A stretch of DNA of 64,000 bases, taken from NCBI RefSeq assembly GCF_025717555.1, contig NZ_JAJIRP010000001.1:558001-622000 (forward strand), in the 5' to 3' direction. Both the position numbers and the translations under genes were made by a program. The DNA comes from Paucibacter sp. B2R-40 (GTDB lineage: Bacteria > Pseudomonadota > Gammaproteobacteria > Burkholderiales > Burkholderiaceae_C). Under the pieces are notes generated by a model. The model searched no databases. It was not told the DNA's origin and worked only from the letters and a program-made list of their open reading frames with translations. Positions within the stretch are counted from its first letter, which is position 1, and each line of letters begins with the position of its first letter. This document shows, one piece after another, positions 8,409 to 18,561 of the stretch.

Positions 8409-8594
8409 AGTGGAGCGGGGTTATGCCCGTCGAGGTCGGCGACAAGGATTCAATGCTGCAAGAGCGACTCACCGGCAAGCTGCCGTTCCGCACATCCGCT
8501 TTGAACAGACTTGGTCAGTGCTTCGCGCCAATGGGAAGGTCCGCATTGGGAAGGCCCGCAACGGGCACCATGCTGCTACCGAGTAGTCGACCTT

Positions 8595-9065
8595 TCAAAA
8601 CGGCAGCGCCGTCGTATTCTTGACCTCCTCCATCACCGCATAGGTGCGGGTCTCGCGCACGCCCGGCAAGGTCCAGATCACGCTGCCGATGAACTCGCGG
8701 TAGGCGCTCATGTCCGATACCCGCGTCTTGAGCAGATAGTCAAAACCGCCCGCCACCAGATGGCACTCCAATATTTCGGGCCGCGCCTGCACGGCGGCCT
8801 TGAAGTTATCCATCACGTCTTGTACCGTGCGGTCGAGCAGGATTTCGATGAAGACCAACATCGCGGCGCCGAGCTTTTCCGGGTTCAGCCTGGCCTCGTA
8901 GCCGAGGATGTAGTTGTCGCGGGTCAGACGTTTGACGCGCTCCAGCACGGCGGTCGGTGACAGGTGCACGGCTTCGGCCAATTTCAGGTTGGAGATGCGG
9001 CCATCGCTTTGCAGCACACGAAGAATGCGGGCGTCTATCTTGTCGAGCGGGGTTTCCGGGTTCAT
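8595..9065 (-). CDS. Lrp/AsnC-family regulator, probable activator of putA
   Basis: A 156-residue regulator. The N-terminal HTH (about 8-60) includes LDKIDARILRVLQSDGRISN and LSPTAVLERVKRL; the C-terminal RAM/AsnC ligand domain includes VMDNFKAAVQARPEILECHLVAGGFDYL split across two strands. I use the ATG at 9065 (MNPETPLDK), as family members begin close to the HTH. An earlier in-frame ATG at 9125 would add 20 unrelated residues. It is divergent from putA with about 105 bases between them, the usual place for a proline-responsive Lrp regulator. Regulation of putA is inferred from position. Confidence 0.88.
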   Translation of the reverse strand: MNPETPLDKIDARILRVLQSDGRISNLKLAEAVHLSPTAVLERVKRLTRDNYILGYEARLNPEKLGAAMLVFIEILLDRTVQDVMDNFKAAVQARPEILECHLVAGGFDYLLKTRVSDMSAYREFIGSVIWTLPGVRETRTYAVMEEVKNTTALPF

Positions 9066-9169
9066 GCTGTATTTTCCACTACTGAAGTGCGAATGATCTG
9101 AATTTAAAACATCTGATTCATTCATATAGTTCGGCTCTTCACTAGAAACAAGCCATCAAGGTTGCCGCC

Positions 9170-12100
9170 ATGTCCACATTCGCTCTGCCCCCCGAAGCCG
9201 CCCGTCTGCCCGACCCCTACCGCGAGGAGATCGCGGTCGTCCGGGCGCTGGCGCAAAGCATGGGCACTGGACTTGACTGGAGCAGCGTCCTGACGCTGGC
9301 CGGCCCTTGGGTGCAGCAGGTGCGCGCCAACCCGGCGCCGTTCTGGGCGATGGAGTCGCTGCTGCGCGAGTACCCGATCAGCAGTTCCGAGGGTTTGGCC
9401 TTGATGCGTTTGGCCGAGGCGCTGCTGCGGGTGCCCGATGCGCCAACCGCGATCGCCTTGACCGCCGACCAACTTGGCCGCGGTCAGTTCGATGGCAGCT
9501 CAGAAGGCCCGCACAAGATGTTCGCGGCGCTGTCGGCCTCGGCGATTTCGCTGTCGAAGAAGTTCTTGCCGGACGCCGAAGGCTCGGGCGGCCTGATGAC
9601 GCGGCTGGGCGCGCAGACCGTGGTCAGCGCCACCGTGCGGGCGATCCAGTTGCTCGGCCGTCAATTCGTGCTCGGCCGCAATATCAAGGAGGCAATGAGC
9701 GAAGCGGCCAGCGCACGCAAGGCCCAGCCACAGCTGAGTTTCTCGTATGACATGCTGGGCGAGGGCGCGCGCACCGAGGCTGACGCCCGCCGCTACCACG
9801 CCGCCTATGTGGGCGCGATCAAGGCGATCGCCAGTGGCGCGCGCGCCGATGCGCCCGAGCAGGCCGATGGCATTTCGATCAAATTGAGTGCGCTGTTCTC
9901 GCGCTATGAAGTGCTGCAGCGCGAGCGCGTGTTTGCCGAGCTGCTGCCGCGCGTGTGGGAGCTGATCACCTTGGCCGCTCAGGCCAATATCAATCTGACG
10001 ATAGACGCCGAAGAGGTCGAGCGCCTGGAGTTGTCGCTGGACGTGCTGGACACGCTGGCCGCCCGCATCGCCAGCACTTACCCGCAATGGCGCGGTTTCG
10101 GGCTGGCCGTGCAGGCCTATCAGACGCGTGCGCTGCAGGTGATTCACGAGGTCGCCGCGATCGCCCACAAGCATGGCCTGCGCTTCATGGTGCGCCTGGT
10201 CAAGGGCGCCTATTGGGACGGCGAGATCAAGCGAGCCCAGGAGCAGGGCTTGGCGGCCTACCCGGTGTTCACTCACAAGCAGCACACCGATGTGTCTTAC
10301 CTGGCCTGCGCTCAGGCGCTGATCGGCCACGCCGACGTGATCTACCCGCAGTTCGCCAGCCACAACGCCGGCACCATCGCCGCCATTGTGCTGATGGCGC
10401 GCAAGGCCAATGCGAAGTTCGAGATGCAGCGCCTGCACGGCATGGGCGAGGGCGTCTACCGCGAAGTGCTGCGCGACGGCAGCATCCCTTGCCGGGTCTA
10501 CGCGCCGGTCGGTGAGCACCGCGACCTCTTGGCCTACTTGGTGCGCCGCTTGCTGGAGAACGGCGCTAACTCGTCTTTTGTGCACCAGCTCGCCGACGTC
10601 AATGTGCAGGTGCCTGAGTTGCTCGGCTCGCCCTTGGAACAGGTGCAAATCAGTGGCGCCTTGCCGCTGCCGGGCGCGCTCTACTTCGATCGCCTCGGCC
10701 ATGGCCGCATCAATTCGACCGGCGCCGACCTGACCGACATCGCGCAGCGTCAGCCTTTGCTGCGCGCGCTGGAACAGTGCCAGGTCTTGCCGGTGGCTGA
10801 GGCCAGCCCAGCCTATCTGGCCTCGACGATGGCTGGCCTGCAAGCCGGCTTTGCGGGCTGGAACTCGACACCGGTGCAAGAGCGTGCGGCCGTGATGCGG
10901 CGTGCCGCTGCGGCACTGGACGCGCGCCTGCCCGAGTTCTGTGCATTGCTGGTCAAGGAAGCTTTCAAAACCCAGGGCGACTGCGTGGCCGAGGTGCGCG
11001 AGGCGGTGGACTTCCTGCGCTACTACGCCGACCAAGCCGAGAGCGACGGCCCGGCGATGCAAGGGCGCGGCGTGTTTGTCTGCATCAGCCCCTGGAACTT
11101 CCCGCTGGCGATCTTTGCCGGACAGGTGGTGGCAGCGCTTGTTGCCGGCAATACGGTGGCGGCCAAGCCGGCCGAGCAAACGCCGTTTGTGGCGCTGAAA
11201 TTTGTTGAATTGCTCTATGCCGCCGGTGTACCGCATGACGCCTTGCAATTGCTGCACGGCGCGGGTGAGACGGTCGGGGCCGGCCTGGTGGCGGCCGAGC
11301 AGACCGCCGGCGTTTGCTTCACCGGCTCCACCCAAGTGGCGCAAATCATCAACCGCACGCTGGCCGCCAAAGAGGGTCGGGTCGTGCCTTTGATTGCCGA
11401 AACCGGCGGGCTCAACGCCATGCTGGTTGATTCAACGGCCTTGCCCGAGCAGGTCATTGATGCCGTCGTGCAGTCGGCCTTCCGCTCGGCCGGTCAGCGC
11501 TGCTCGGCGCTGCGCTTGCTGTGCGTGCACGAGAGCATTGCCGACGGCGTGATCGAAATGCTCAGCGGCGCGCTGCAAGAGCTGTGGGTTGGCCAGCCGG
11601 CCGACTTGGCGACCGATGTGGGCCCGGTCATCGATGACGAGGCTTTCGACAACGTCGCCAAGAACATCGAACGCTTGAAGCGCGAGGCCAAGTTGATCGC
11701 CGAAGCGCCGGTGCACGAGAGCATGCCGCGCCTGATCCGCCCGATTGCGTTTGAGCTGAACAGCATCAGCGCCCTGCGCCAGGAGATTTTCGGCCCGGTC
11801 CTGCATGTGGTGCGCTGGGGCGGCGAGCCGGACGCGGTCATCGAGCAGATCAATGCGCTCGGCTATGGCCTGACGCTGGGGATTCAGACCCGCATCGACA
11901 GCCGCGCCTTGCGCCTGGCCCACAAGGCGCGCATCGGTAACGTCTATGTCAACCGCAACATCATCGGCGCGGTGGTCGGTGTGCAGCCCTTTGGCGGCGA
12001 AGGCATGTCGGGCACCGGCCCGAAGGCGGGCGGGCCCAACTACCTGTACCGCTTCTGTGCTGTAGCTGCGGTGGCTGAAGCCGCGCCGGTTGGTGTCGTC

Positions 12101-12781
12101 AATGCGGCCGCTGTGCCCGCCGTGCCGGTGGCCTCCGCCATTGCCGCTTTGGCAGCGGGTTACGAAGTTTGGAGCGAGCGGCCTTTGAGCGAGCGCGCCG
12201 CTTTGCTGGGCCGTGCGTTTGCTGGCCAAGCCGAGGCCGGCTTGGTCGGCGCTCGCCTGGTGCATGCCGAGCTGGCGCTGGCTGACAAATCGTTGCCCGG
12301 CCCGACCGGCGAGAGCAATGAGTTGCGTCAGCATGGCCGTGGTGTGTTGGCCCTGCAGGCCAGCGCAGCCACTTCGGATACTTTGGCGCTGGCCGTGGCC
12401 GCCGCTCTGGTGGCGGGCAATAGCGTGGCCTTGCTGGTGGATGGTGCCAGCGCGGCAAGGGCTGAGGCCTTGCAGACCAGCTTGCGTGCGGCCGGCCTGC
12501 CGACCGAGGCCTTGCTCTTGTTGCCCGGCGCAGCGCAGAGCCTGACGGCCTTGCTCGACGACGAGCGCCTGGCCGGCGTCTGCCTGCTCAGCGCTAACGC
12601 GGGCGCAGAGCGGGCCTTGCTGCGCCAGATGGCCGCCACCGAAGGCGCCATTCGGCCGCTGATCAGCCCACAGGAGTTGCTTGATGTGCGTCAGCAATAT
12701 CGCTTTAGCGCGGAGCAAACGCTGACTATCAACACGGCGGCCGCCGGCGGCAATGCGGCTTTGCTGGCCGGCATGCACTGA
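9170..12781 (+). CDS. putA: Bifunctional proline dehydrogenase / pyrroline-5-carboxylate dehydrogenase
   Basis: A 1203-residue PutA that oxidises proline to glutamate in two steps. The FAD barrel of proline dehydrogenase covers about 170-470 ([36 protein letters not shown]). The aldehyde dehydrogenase covers about 550-1000, with FTGSTQVA, general base E744 (AETGG) and nucleophile C778 (GQRCSA). A C-terminal ALDH-like domain of about 180 residues follows. There is no N-terminal ribbon-helix-helix, so it cannot repress its own gene the way E. coli PutA does. The divergent Lrp-type gene presumably does the regulating. A strong terminator lies 24 bases after the stop. Confidence 0.96.
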   Translation: MSTFALPPEAARLPDPYREEIAVVRALAQSMGTGLDWSSVLTLAGPWVQQVRANPAPFWAMESLLREYPISSSEGLALMRLAEALLRVPDAPTAIALTADQLGRGQFDGSSEGPHKMFAALSASAISLSKKFLPDAEGSGGLMTRLGAQTVVSATVRAIQLLGRQFVLGRNIKEAMSEAASARKAQPQLSFSYDMLGEGARTEADARRYHAAYVGAIKAIASGARADAPEQADGISIKLSALFSRYEVLQRERVFAELLPRVWELITLAAQANINLTIDAEEVERLELSLDVLDTLAARIASTYPQWRGFGLAVQAYQTRALQVIHEVAAIAHKHGLRFMVRLVKGAYWDGEIKRAQEQGLAAYPVFTHKQHTDVSYLACAQALIGHADVIYPQFASHNAGTIAAIVLMARKANAKFEMQRLHGMGEGVYREVLRDGSIPCRVYAPVGEHRDLLAYLVRRLLENGANSSFVHQLADVNVQVPELLGSPLEQVQISGALPLPGALYFDRLGHGRINSTGADLTDIAQRQPLLRALEQCQVLPVAEASPAYLASTMAGLQAGFAGWNSTPVQERAAVMRRAAAALDARLPEFCALLVKEAFKTQGDCVAEVREAVDFLRYYADQAESDGPAMQGRGVFVCISPWNFPLAIFAGQVVAALVAGNTVAAKPAEQTPFVALKFVELLYAAGVPHDALQLLHGAGETVGAGLVAAEQTAGVCFTGSTQVAQIINRTLAAKEGRVVPLIAETGGLNAMLVDSTALPEQVIDAVVQSAFRSAGQRCSALRLLCVHESIADGVIEMLSGALQELWVGQPADLATDVGPVIDDEAFDNVAKNIERLKREAKLIAEAPVHESMPRLIRPIAFELNSISALRQEIFGPVLHVVRWGGEPDAVIEQINALGYGLTLGIQTRIDSRALRLAHKARIGNVYVNRNIIGAVVGVQPFGGEGMSGTGPKAGGPNYLYRFCAVAAVAEAAPVGVVNAAAVPAVPVASAIAALAAGYEVWSERPLSERAALLGRAFAGQAEAGLVGARLVHAELALADKSLPGPTGESNELRQHGRGVLALQASAATSDTLALAVAAALVAGNSVALLVDGASAARAEALQTSLRAAGLPTEALLLLPGAAQSLTALLDDERLAGVCLLSANAGAERALLRQMAATEGAIRPLISPQELLDVRQQYRFSAEQTLTINTAAAGGNAALLAGMH

Positions 12782-12804
12782 ACTCGCGGCTCGGCTGCAG
12801 TTTG

Positions 12805-12831
12805 AAAGGGCGCTTGGCGCCCTTTTTCTTT
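12805..12831 (+). terminator. Rho-independent terminator of putA
   Basis: A perfect 9-base stem, AAAGGGCGC / GCGCCCTTT, with a TTG loop and a T-rich tail (TTCTTTTT). It starts 24 bases after the putA stop codon. Confidence 0.9.
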
Positions 12832-12933
12832 TTACTTTGTATTAATTTGTCAGCTGGCAATCACAAGACCGGGCTGCGGCGTTAAATTCCGACTTTGTTT
12901 GGGTAGCTTGGGCCAAGCCCAAAAGGGGCGCTG

Positions 12934-15063
12934 ATGCCGAATCCAGATCAAGAATTGCCAGCAAGCTGGGCTGCCAACGCACTCCCTGCGACTGGCCCTT
13001 GGCTTGAGGCCTTGATTCAGCGTGCACCGGTCGGTATCGCAGTGATCGAAAGTGGCGGCCGATATCTGAGCGTCAACCCTGCCTACTGCGAGCTCTATGG
13101 CTACCGTGCGGCCGAGATGCTGGGCCAAAGCTTTCTGATGGTGTTTGCGGCCGAGCAAGGTGAACAGCTACTGCAGCGGCACCAGCGTTTTTTGACCGAG
13201 GGCGGCGAACTGAAGGGGGAATGGGACGTGCTGCGGCGGGACGGTACGCAGCTGCGCGTCCACTCTGAGTCGGTGGCTTTGCGCGGTGACGATGGTCGCA
13301 TGAGCCGCTTGGTCTATGTGATGGATATCACCTCAAGCAGCCAGCTCGAAAAAACCAAGGAGGCCTCGCGCCGGCAAGTTCTGTCGGTGCTGGACGCGCT
13401 GTCGGCCCATATCTGCGTGTTGGACGAGCGGGGTGTCATCGTCAAGGTGAACCGGGCTTGGCGAGAATTTGCCGTCGCCAACGGCGGTTCCCCTGAGTTG
13501 TGCGGTGAGGGCAGCGACTACCTGGCTTGTTGCGCACAGGCGCTGGCCAGCGGCGAGCCAGGTGCACAAGCGGGCGCCGACAGTTTCACGAGCAAACTCA
13601 GAGAGCTCATGGCGGGTGGGCTGGACAGCTTTCAAATGGAATACCCTTGCCCGTCGCCACAAGGGCAGCGTTGGTTCGTGGCGCGGGTTTCGCGCGCCTT
13701 GGATGCCGACCCGCCGCGCATCGTCATCGCACATGACAGCGTGACCGAGCTCAAGCAGGTGCAGGAGGCGCTGCGCCACCAAGAGGCCGAACTGCGAGAT
13801 TTGGCGGCATCTGTGCCCGGCGCCTTGTTTCGACTGCTGGTGCGTGCCTCGGGCGAGCTTGAATTTGTCTACTTCAGCCCTGGTGTGCAGGCCTTGCTCG
13901 GCCTGAGCCCGGCCCAAGCCTGCGGCAACGGCCGTGCCCTGCTGCGTCGCGTGGCGCCAGCGGATCGCGCGGGCTGCGAGGCTTCCTTGCGCAAGGCGAT
14001 CGCCGCCTGCCAAGCCTGGGAGCATGAGGTGGAGTTTGACGTGCCCGGCGCCGGCTCCAGATACTTGCATGTCAAGGCAAGGCCGAAGCCGGCGGGGCCC
14101 GGTGAATGCTTGCTGACGGGCGTCTTGACCGATATCTCGGCCCGTATGCAAGCCGAAGCGGCGCTCAGAGCCAGCACCGAATCCTTTCGCATCTTCTTTG
14201 AAACCGTGCCACATGGCGTGGTCTACCATGCGAGTACGGGGCGCATCACGGCCGCCAATCCAGCGGCTTGCGCCTTGCTGCGGCTCAGCCGCGATCAGTT
14301 GCTCGGCAAATCGCCTTTTGATTCGGCCTGGCACGCCATACACGAGGACGGCAGCGACTTCCCGGCCGAGCAACACCCCGCTATGGAAGCCTTGCGCACT
14401 GCCCAGCCGGTGCGGCAGGTGGTGATGGGCTTGTGTCTGCCGGAGGGCAATTTGATCTGGTTGCAAGTCAACGCCACGCCTTTGTTCAGGCATGGCCTAT
14501 TGAGCGAGGTTTACAGTAGTTTCGAAGACATCACCGAGCTGATTCGCACTCGTCAAGAACTGCACCGCCAAGCCAGCACTGACCACCTGACCGGGGCCGC
14601 CAATCGGCGTCATTTCATGGAGCGCCTGCAGGCCGAATATGGGCGTATCCAGCGCCGGCCAGAGTTGTGCAGCTGCGTCGTGACGCTGGATCTGGATCAT
14701 TTCAAAAAGATCAATGACAGCTTCGGCCATGCCGCAGGGGACGCCGTCTTGCGCCACGTGACCTTGTTGATGCGCCTGGGCACGCGCCCGCTCGATGTGG
14801 TGGGCCGCATTGGCGGCGAGGAGTTTGCGCTGTTATTGCCCGACACCAGTTGCGAAGACGCACAGGCCTTGGCCGAGCGGCTGCGCCAGCGCATCGAGCA
14901 GAACCCGGCCCAATACCGGCAGGCCATCATCCCGGTGACGGTCAGCATTGGCATCAGCGCAATGCTGAGCCAGGACGGCAGCGCGGAAGCAGCGCTGAGC
15001 CGGTCCGATCAGGCAATGTACGGCATCAAAGAGAATGGCCGCAACGGCGTCAGCGTGGGCTGA
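12934..15063 (+). CDS. Diguanylate cyclase with four PAS domains
   Basis: A 709-residue soluble protein with no membrane segment. Four PAS-like modules lie at about 22-140, 148-275, 285-405 and 415-535, each ending in a D(I/S)T/DIS-type element, followed by a GGDEF domain at about 545-705. The active site reads RIGGEEFALLLPD and the metal-binding strand DLDHFKKINDSFGHAAGD, so c-di-GMP synthesis is expected. A classic RxxD inhibitory site is not obvious. The PAS domains would sense an intracellular cue; no haem- or flavin-binding signature is clear. The start at 12934 follows the putA terminator. A small cytochrome c gene begins 50 bases downstream. Confidence 0.92.
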   Translation: MPNPDQELPASWAANALPATGPWLEALIQRAPVGIAVIESGGRYLSVNPAYCELYGYRAAEMLGQSFLMVFAAEQGEQLLQRHQRFLTEGGELKGEWDVLRRDGTQLRVHSESVALRGDDGRMSRLVYVMDITSSSQLEKTKEASRRQVLSVLDALSAHICVLDERGVIVKVNRAWREFAVANGGSPELCGEGSDYLACCAQALASGEPGAQAGADSFTSKLRELMAGGLDSFQMEYPCPSPQGQRWFVARVSRALDADPPRIVIAHDSVTELKQVQEALRHQEAELRDLAASVPGALFRLLVRASGELEFVYFSPGVQALLGLSPAQACGNGRALLRRVAPADRAGCEASLRKAIAACQAWEHEVEFDVPGAGSRYLHVKARPKPAGPGECLLTGVLTDISARMQAEAALRASTESFRIFFETVPHGVVYHASTGRITAANPAACALLRLSRDQLLGKSPFDSAWHAIHEDGSDFPAEQHPAMEALRTAQPVRQVVMGLCLPEGNLIWLQVNATPLFRHGLLSEVYSSFEDITELIRTRQELHRQASTDHLTGAANRRHFMERLQAEYGRIQRRPELCSCVVTLDLDHFKKINDSFGHAAGDAVLRHVTLLMRLGTRPLDVVGRIGGEEFALLLPDTSCEDAQALAERLRQRIEQNPAQYRQAIIPVTVSIGISAMLSQDGSAEAALSRSDQAMYGIKENGRNGVSVG

Positions 15064-15112
15064 ATTTGACCCCGCCTGTTGCACAATCAAGGCTAGCCCC
15101 CTGGAGATAGAG

Positions 15113-15595
15113 ATGCTCAATTTGAATCAAGCAACGCGCCGCATAACGTTCAATCGCCTGAGTCTGCTGGGCGTCATCGCCTGGGCGGCCATGCTGGCAC
15201 CGTCGGCCAGCTTCGGCATCGAAATATTGAACCAGCAAGGCGCAAAGGAAATTGCCGAGAATGCCAAGTTGCCCGGCTCGGTGTCGACCGGCTGGCGGGT
15301 CTTCCAGCAGCGCTGTGCCAGCTGCCACGGCTCGGCCGCAGAGGGCACAGACAAAGCGCCAGATTTGCTGCCTCGCGTGCGGCAAATGGGCGCGGAGCGC
15401 TTCTCCAACCTGGTGCTCAAACGCTATGACTGGAGCGCTACGCCGGCCGCCGCCAACAACCCCGCGCCCGCTGGTCAGGCCGTCATGCCCGCATGGCAGA
15501 GCAATCCGATGGTCAACGCCCATATCGTCGACCTATATGCTTATTTGAGCGCACGCTCCGAAGGCTCGCAAGGGCCGGGTCAACCAGCGCCCTGA
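15113..15595 (+). CDS. Exported class I c-type cytochrome
   Basis: A 160-residue periplasmic electron carrier. The N-terminal signal or anchor is at about 14-35 (RLSLLGVIAWAAMLAP). There is one haem site, C68-AS-C71-H72, and a probable methionine ligand in AVMPAWQS near 125. The fold length after the signal is that of a mono-haem class I cytochrome. GGAG precedes the ATG at 15113 by six bases. It follows a diguanylate cyclase by 50 bases and may be co-transcribed with it, though no functional link is evident. No oxidase or dehydrogenase partner is adjacent. Confidence 0.85.
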   Translation: MLNLNQATRRITFNRLSLLGVIAWAAMLAPSASFGIEILNQQGAKEIAENAKLPGSVSTGWRVFQQRCASCHGSAAEGTDKAPDLLPRVRQMGAERFSNLVLKRYDWSATPAAANNPAPAGQAVMPAWQSNPMVNAHIVDLYAYLSARSEGSQGPGQPAP

Positions 15596-15623
15596 TCGTT
15601 CGCACGCAAGTATGTAGAGCAGG

Positions 15624-15685
15624 CATGTAAAGCTTGCTTTACATGCTCCCGCATTTTCGGTAAAGTGGAAAGCACGCTTTACATG
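15624..15685 (+). promoter_or_regulatory. Palindromic operators for the membrane protein/HTH gene pair
   Basis: A perfect palindrome, CATGTAAAGC-TT-GCTTTACATG, occupies 15624-15645. A second copy with wider spacing follows: GTAAAG at 15660-15665 and GCTTTACATG at 15676-15685. All half-sites lie just upstream of a two-gene unit whose second gene encodes a small HTH protein, so autoregulation is the simplest reading. The second copy covers an upstream in-frame ATG at 15683, favouring the start at 15701. Confidence 0.65.
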
Positions 15686-15700
15686 AAAGGTGCGTGCGAG

Positions 15701-16081
15701 ATGAATTCCAAGCAATATTTGAAAGAGCTGGGGCTGGCGTTGTTGGCCTACACGGCGGTCTTGTCGGGGTCGATCATCTGGCTCGAGGGCCATCCGTCCT
15801 TGGCCTCGCCCTGGCGTGATCTGATCGCGCTCAGCCCAATGCTGCCGGGCGCTTTGATGGTCTGGGTGATTCTGCGCCAGTTGCGCCGGCTCGATGAGTT
15901 GCAGCAGCGGGTGCAGTTTGAGGCCCTGGCCCTGGCCTTCGCCGGCAGCGCCTTCATCACCTTCAGCTATGGCTTTCTCGAAGGCCTGGGCTATCCGCGC
16001 CTGAGCATGTTCGTGGTCTGGCCGCTGATGGCTGTGTTGTGGATGCTGGGTCTGGTCCTGGCGGCCAGGCGCTACAAATGA
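15701..16081 (+). CDS. Small four-helix membrane protein
   Basis: A 126-residue protein with four hydrophobic segments at about 12-28, 42-58, 78-98 and 101-121, joined by short loops. The loop LRQLRRLDELQQRVQFEA is amphipathic. I recognise no enzyme family. It is paired by a four-base overlap with an HTH gene, a common arrangement in which the regulator controls the pair through upstream operators. The ATG at 15701 is used because the alternative at 15683 lies inside a predicted operator half-site. The function is unknown. Confidence 0.75.
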   Translation: MNSKQYLKELGLALLAYTAVLSGSIIWLEGHPSLASPWRDLIALSPMLPGALMVWVILRQLRRLDELQQRVQFEALALAFAGSAFITFSYGFLEGLGYPRLSMFVVWPLMAVLWMLGLVLAARRYK

Positions 16082-16269
16082 AGAACCTCCTGCGCGAGCT
16101 ACGCGCCCAGCGCGGCTGGTCGCAGACGGAGCTGGGTGAGCGCCTGAAGGTGTCGCGGCAGACCATCAATGCGATCGAAAACGAGCGTTATGACCCTAGC
16201 CTGCCGTTGGCGTTCGAGATCGCCCGGGTATTTGAAATGCCGATAGAGGCGATCTTTTCAGCCGCTTGA
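16078..16269 (+). CDS. Xre/HTH_3-family small transcriptional regulator
   Basis: A 63-residue protein that is essentially one helix-turn-helix domain: LRELRAQRGWSQTELGERL, the recognition region VSRQTINAIENERY, then a short tail ending EAIFSAA. Its ATG overlaps the stop of the preceding membrane protein gene (ATGA), so translation is coupled. The palindromic TGTAAAGC repeats upstream of the pair are its probable binding sites. Family members of this size usually act as dimeric repressors of their own operon. Confidence 0.9.
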   Translation: MKNLLRELRAQRGWSQTELGERLKVSRQTINAIENERYDPSLPLAFEIARVFEMPIEAIFSAA

Positions 16270-16409
16270 ATGGATGGACACGGCTCGAGGGCGGCGGCAG
16301 TGCTGCGCAGCTTGATATCGAAGCAGCTCGACTGAGGGTTGACGCAAATCGAGCCTTTGTTCTCTGGAACTTTAGACAGGCGCCGTGCCGCCTCTGGTAA
16401 ATTGGCAGC

Positions 16410-17195
16410 GTGTGTTCATTGCCCCAACTTATCAGAGCTTTGCTCCGCCTGCCAATTGTCTGTGCAGCGATAGGGCTTGGCATGGCTTGTCACACAGCCG
16501 TGGCCACGGAATTCCGCGTCGATCTGATTCAGTTCGACCCCTGGGCCAAACCCAACCCTGACCTCGCGCAGGCCGCCAAAGAGCCCTATGTCGGCATCAT
16601 TGTCGATCTGCTCAGAGAGTTCGAGCGCCGCAGTGGCTTCAAAACGAGCAGAACCTTGACCCCCTATGCCCGGGTGGAGCGTGATTTGCAGGTCGGCGAG
16701 ACCGACTTTTCTATCATGGCCTGGGGCGATGCGCGCGCCTCATACGCTGTCCGAGGTACAGTCATCGTGCCGCTTGAGTTTGGCATTATTCCCCGCAGTG
16801 GCCTGGTGCTGAAGGACTATGCCGCTCTTCAGAAGGTGGTCATCGCGGTCCCGCGCGGCCTCAAGGTCGACCCGCGTTTCGATCAAGATGAGGGCATCAA
16901 GAAGGCACTCTTGCTGGACTACACCCAGGCGATCCGCATGACCATGGCCGACCGCGACGCCAAAGCGGTGGCGGGCTCTTTGTCCACATTGAGCCACATC
17001 ATTCGCAAGCTTGAGCTCGAGGCCGAGTTCGGCGATGCATTGGTGCTCAACACCACCCATCTGACCGTGGCATTTTCAAAGAAGTCGCCCTTGCTGGAAG
17101 CCCAGACCCAGGTCAACGCCGTCTTCAAATCCATCGTCGACGACGGCACGGCCAAGAAAATCTATGACCGCTGGATGTTCCCGCCGCGGCCCTGA
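16410..17195 (+). CDS. Periplasmic solute-binding protein, family 3 type
   Basis: A 261-residue exported protein. The signal peptide covers about 1-33 (LLRLPIVCAAIGLGMA, cut near VATEF). The mature part resembles amino-acid-type binding proteins: YVGIIVDLLREFERRSGF, then IPRSGLVLKDYAAL, and a C-terminal VNAVFKSIVDDGTAKKIYDRW. No permease, ATPase or sensor kinase gene is adjacent, so it is an orphan. It could feed a distant transporter or act as a sensor. The start is a GTG at 16410 without a strong ribosome site. The next gene starts 18 bases after its stop. Confidence 0.75.
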   Translation: MCSLPQLIRALLRLPIVCAAIGLGMACHTAVATEFRVDLIQFDPWAKPNPDLAQAAKEPYVGIIVDLLREFERRSGFKTSRTLTPYARVERDLQVGETDFSIMAWGDARASYAVRGTVIVPLEFGIIPRSGLVLKDYAALQKVVIAVPRGLKVDPRFDQDEGIKKALLLDYTQAIRMTMADRDAKAVAGSLSTLSHIIRKLELEAEFGDALVLNTTHLTVAFSKKSPLLEAQTQVNAVFKSIVDDGTAKKIYDRWMFPPRP

Positions 17196-17213
17196 TCTGC
17201 GACAAAATAAGTG

Positions 17214-18542
17214 ATGCCCAAAGAAATCTTGGCCCCTTTGCTTGGTCCTGCACGCCTGCTGGCGCTGGTCTTGCTGACTTTGCATCTCAGCGCCTGCCAA
17301 AGCCCGATACGGCTGATGCCTACCCCGGTGAGTTTCAGGACCGGTGCTGTCGATCCCTTTGCACAGGCTGGCGCCACCTTGCACGGCACCGAGGTGCCGG
17401 TGCTCTATGTCACCAACCGAGGCGCAGTGATAGAGAAGCCCGAGCCGATCCACACCATCTTGCCCAGTGAGCGTCTGCGCATGGGCGTGGCCCATGTGCG
17501 CATTGGCGATGAGGCGCTCGATTGGGAAACTTTGCACCGGCTCTCCACCAGCGATGACAGCGACGAGCGCCCCGTCGTGCAGCTGGAGTGGCTGGAACAA
17601 ATGGCGTCCTTGGGCGCAAAGCAATCTGTGGCCGACTCGGTCGACGCGCAAGCCTTCTTTGCGCTCTTGAACAAGGCCCTGGCGTCCAGCGAGAGCCAGG
17701 AACTGGTCATTTACGTGCACGGTTCCAACAACACTATGCCGCGCGCGGCGGCGCAGGCTGCGCAGCTGCGCCATTTCACAGGGCGGCGGGTGGTGGTGCT
17801 GTCGTTCTTGTGGCCCTCGGCGGGTTCCTTGCTGAAGTACTTCACCGATGTTGGCAACGCCAAGGCTTCGGTCGAGCCATTTGTTCGTCTGCTTGAACTG
17901 GTGGCCGAGCACTCTAAGGCATCAAGCATCGATGTCTTGGCCTATAGCGCCGGCGCACAGATCGTCAGCCCGGCCTTGGCGCAGTTGGGCCAGTCGGCGC
18001 GGCCGGGTGAATCGCGTGAACAGTTGCGTAAGCGCCTGCGTTTGAATCACATCTATTTCGCCGCAGCAGACATCGACACCCGCCGCTTCACCGATGAATT
18101 GAAACATTATGTGGATATGGTGCAGCGGGTCAGCAATGCCGGCAATCTGAACGACTCGGCCTTGCGCTTTTCTGCCTTGGTCAATCGTGCTTCACGTATC
18201 GGGCGCCTGGACCCGACCGAGCTCGACGCCGAACAGTCCAGCTTCTTGATCGATGCTTCGCGGGACTATGGCTTCGATCTGATCAAGGTTGACCCGAGCG
18301 CCATCCCCAAATTGCCGCAACGCTCCCATGCGTTCTGGTATGAAGACCCCTGGGTCAGCAGTGACCTGCTGGGCCTGCTCTTGCTCAATGCGGCGCCCGA
18401 TCAGCGCGGCCTGGAGTCGCAAAGCGGCCCGCGTGGCGCGCGCTACTGGACCTTTCCACCGGACTTCGATCTGCGCGTCAAACAATTGTTCAAGCCGGCC
18501 GTCGAGGCGCGTATCGAGCAGGAAGCCGGCCTGAGCAAATAG
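17214..18542 (+). CDS. Lipoprotein alpha/beta hydrolase (DUF900-like)
   Basis: A 442-residue predicted lipoprotein with lipobox LSAC at about 27. A typical DUF900 beginning (VPVLYVTNRG) leads into an alpha/beta-hydrolase core: YVHGSNNTM for the oxyanion region, VVVLSFLWPSAG, and the nucleophile elbow LAYSAGAQIV. The elbow is AxSxG rather than GxSxG. Substrate and role are unknown; members are envelope-located putative esterases. The ATG at 17214 is preferred to an in-frame GTG three bases earlier. It lies 18 bases after the binding-protein gene and may share its transcript. Confidence 0.78.
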   Translation: MPKEILAPLLGPARLLALVLLTLHLSACQSPIRLMPTPVSFRTGAVDPFAQAGATLHGTEVPVLYVTNRGAVIEKPEPIHTILPSERLRMGVAHVRIGDEALDWETLHRLSTSDDSDERPVVQLEWLEQMASLGAKQSVADSVDAQAFFALLNKALASSESQELVIYVHGSNNTMPRAAAQAAQLRHFTGRRVVVLSFLWPSAGSLLKYFTDVGNAKASVEPFVRLLELVAEHSKASSIDVLAYSAGAQIVSPALAQLGQSARPGESREQLRKRLRLNHIYFAAADIDTRRFTDELKHYVDMVQRVSNAGNLNDSALRFSALVNRASRIGRLDPTELDAEQSSFLIDASRDYGFDLIKVDPSAIPKLPQRSHAFWYEDPWVSSDLLGLLLLNAAPDQRGLESQSGPRGARYWTFPPDFDLRVKQLFKPAVEARIEQEAGLSK

Positions 18543-18561
18543 CGCTGCGAGGGCGGCGGAT

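Noticed and set aside
9500-11344. A 614-codon open frame on the minus strand inside putA
   Set aside because: It is antisense to PutA catalytic domains, lacks a ribosome site and has no recognisable motifs.
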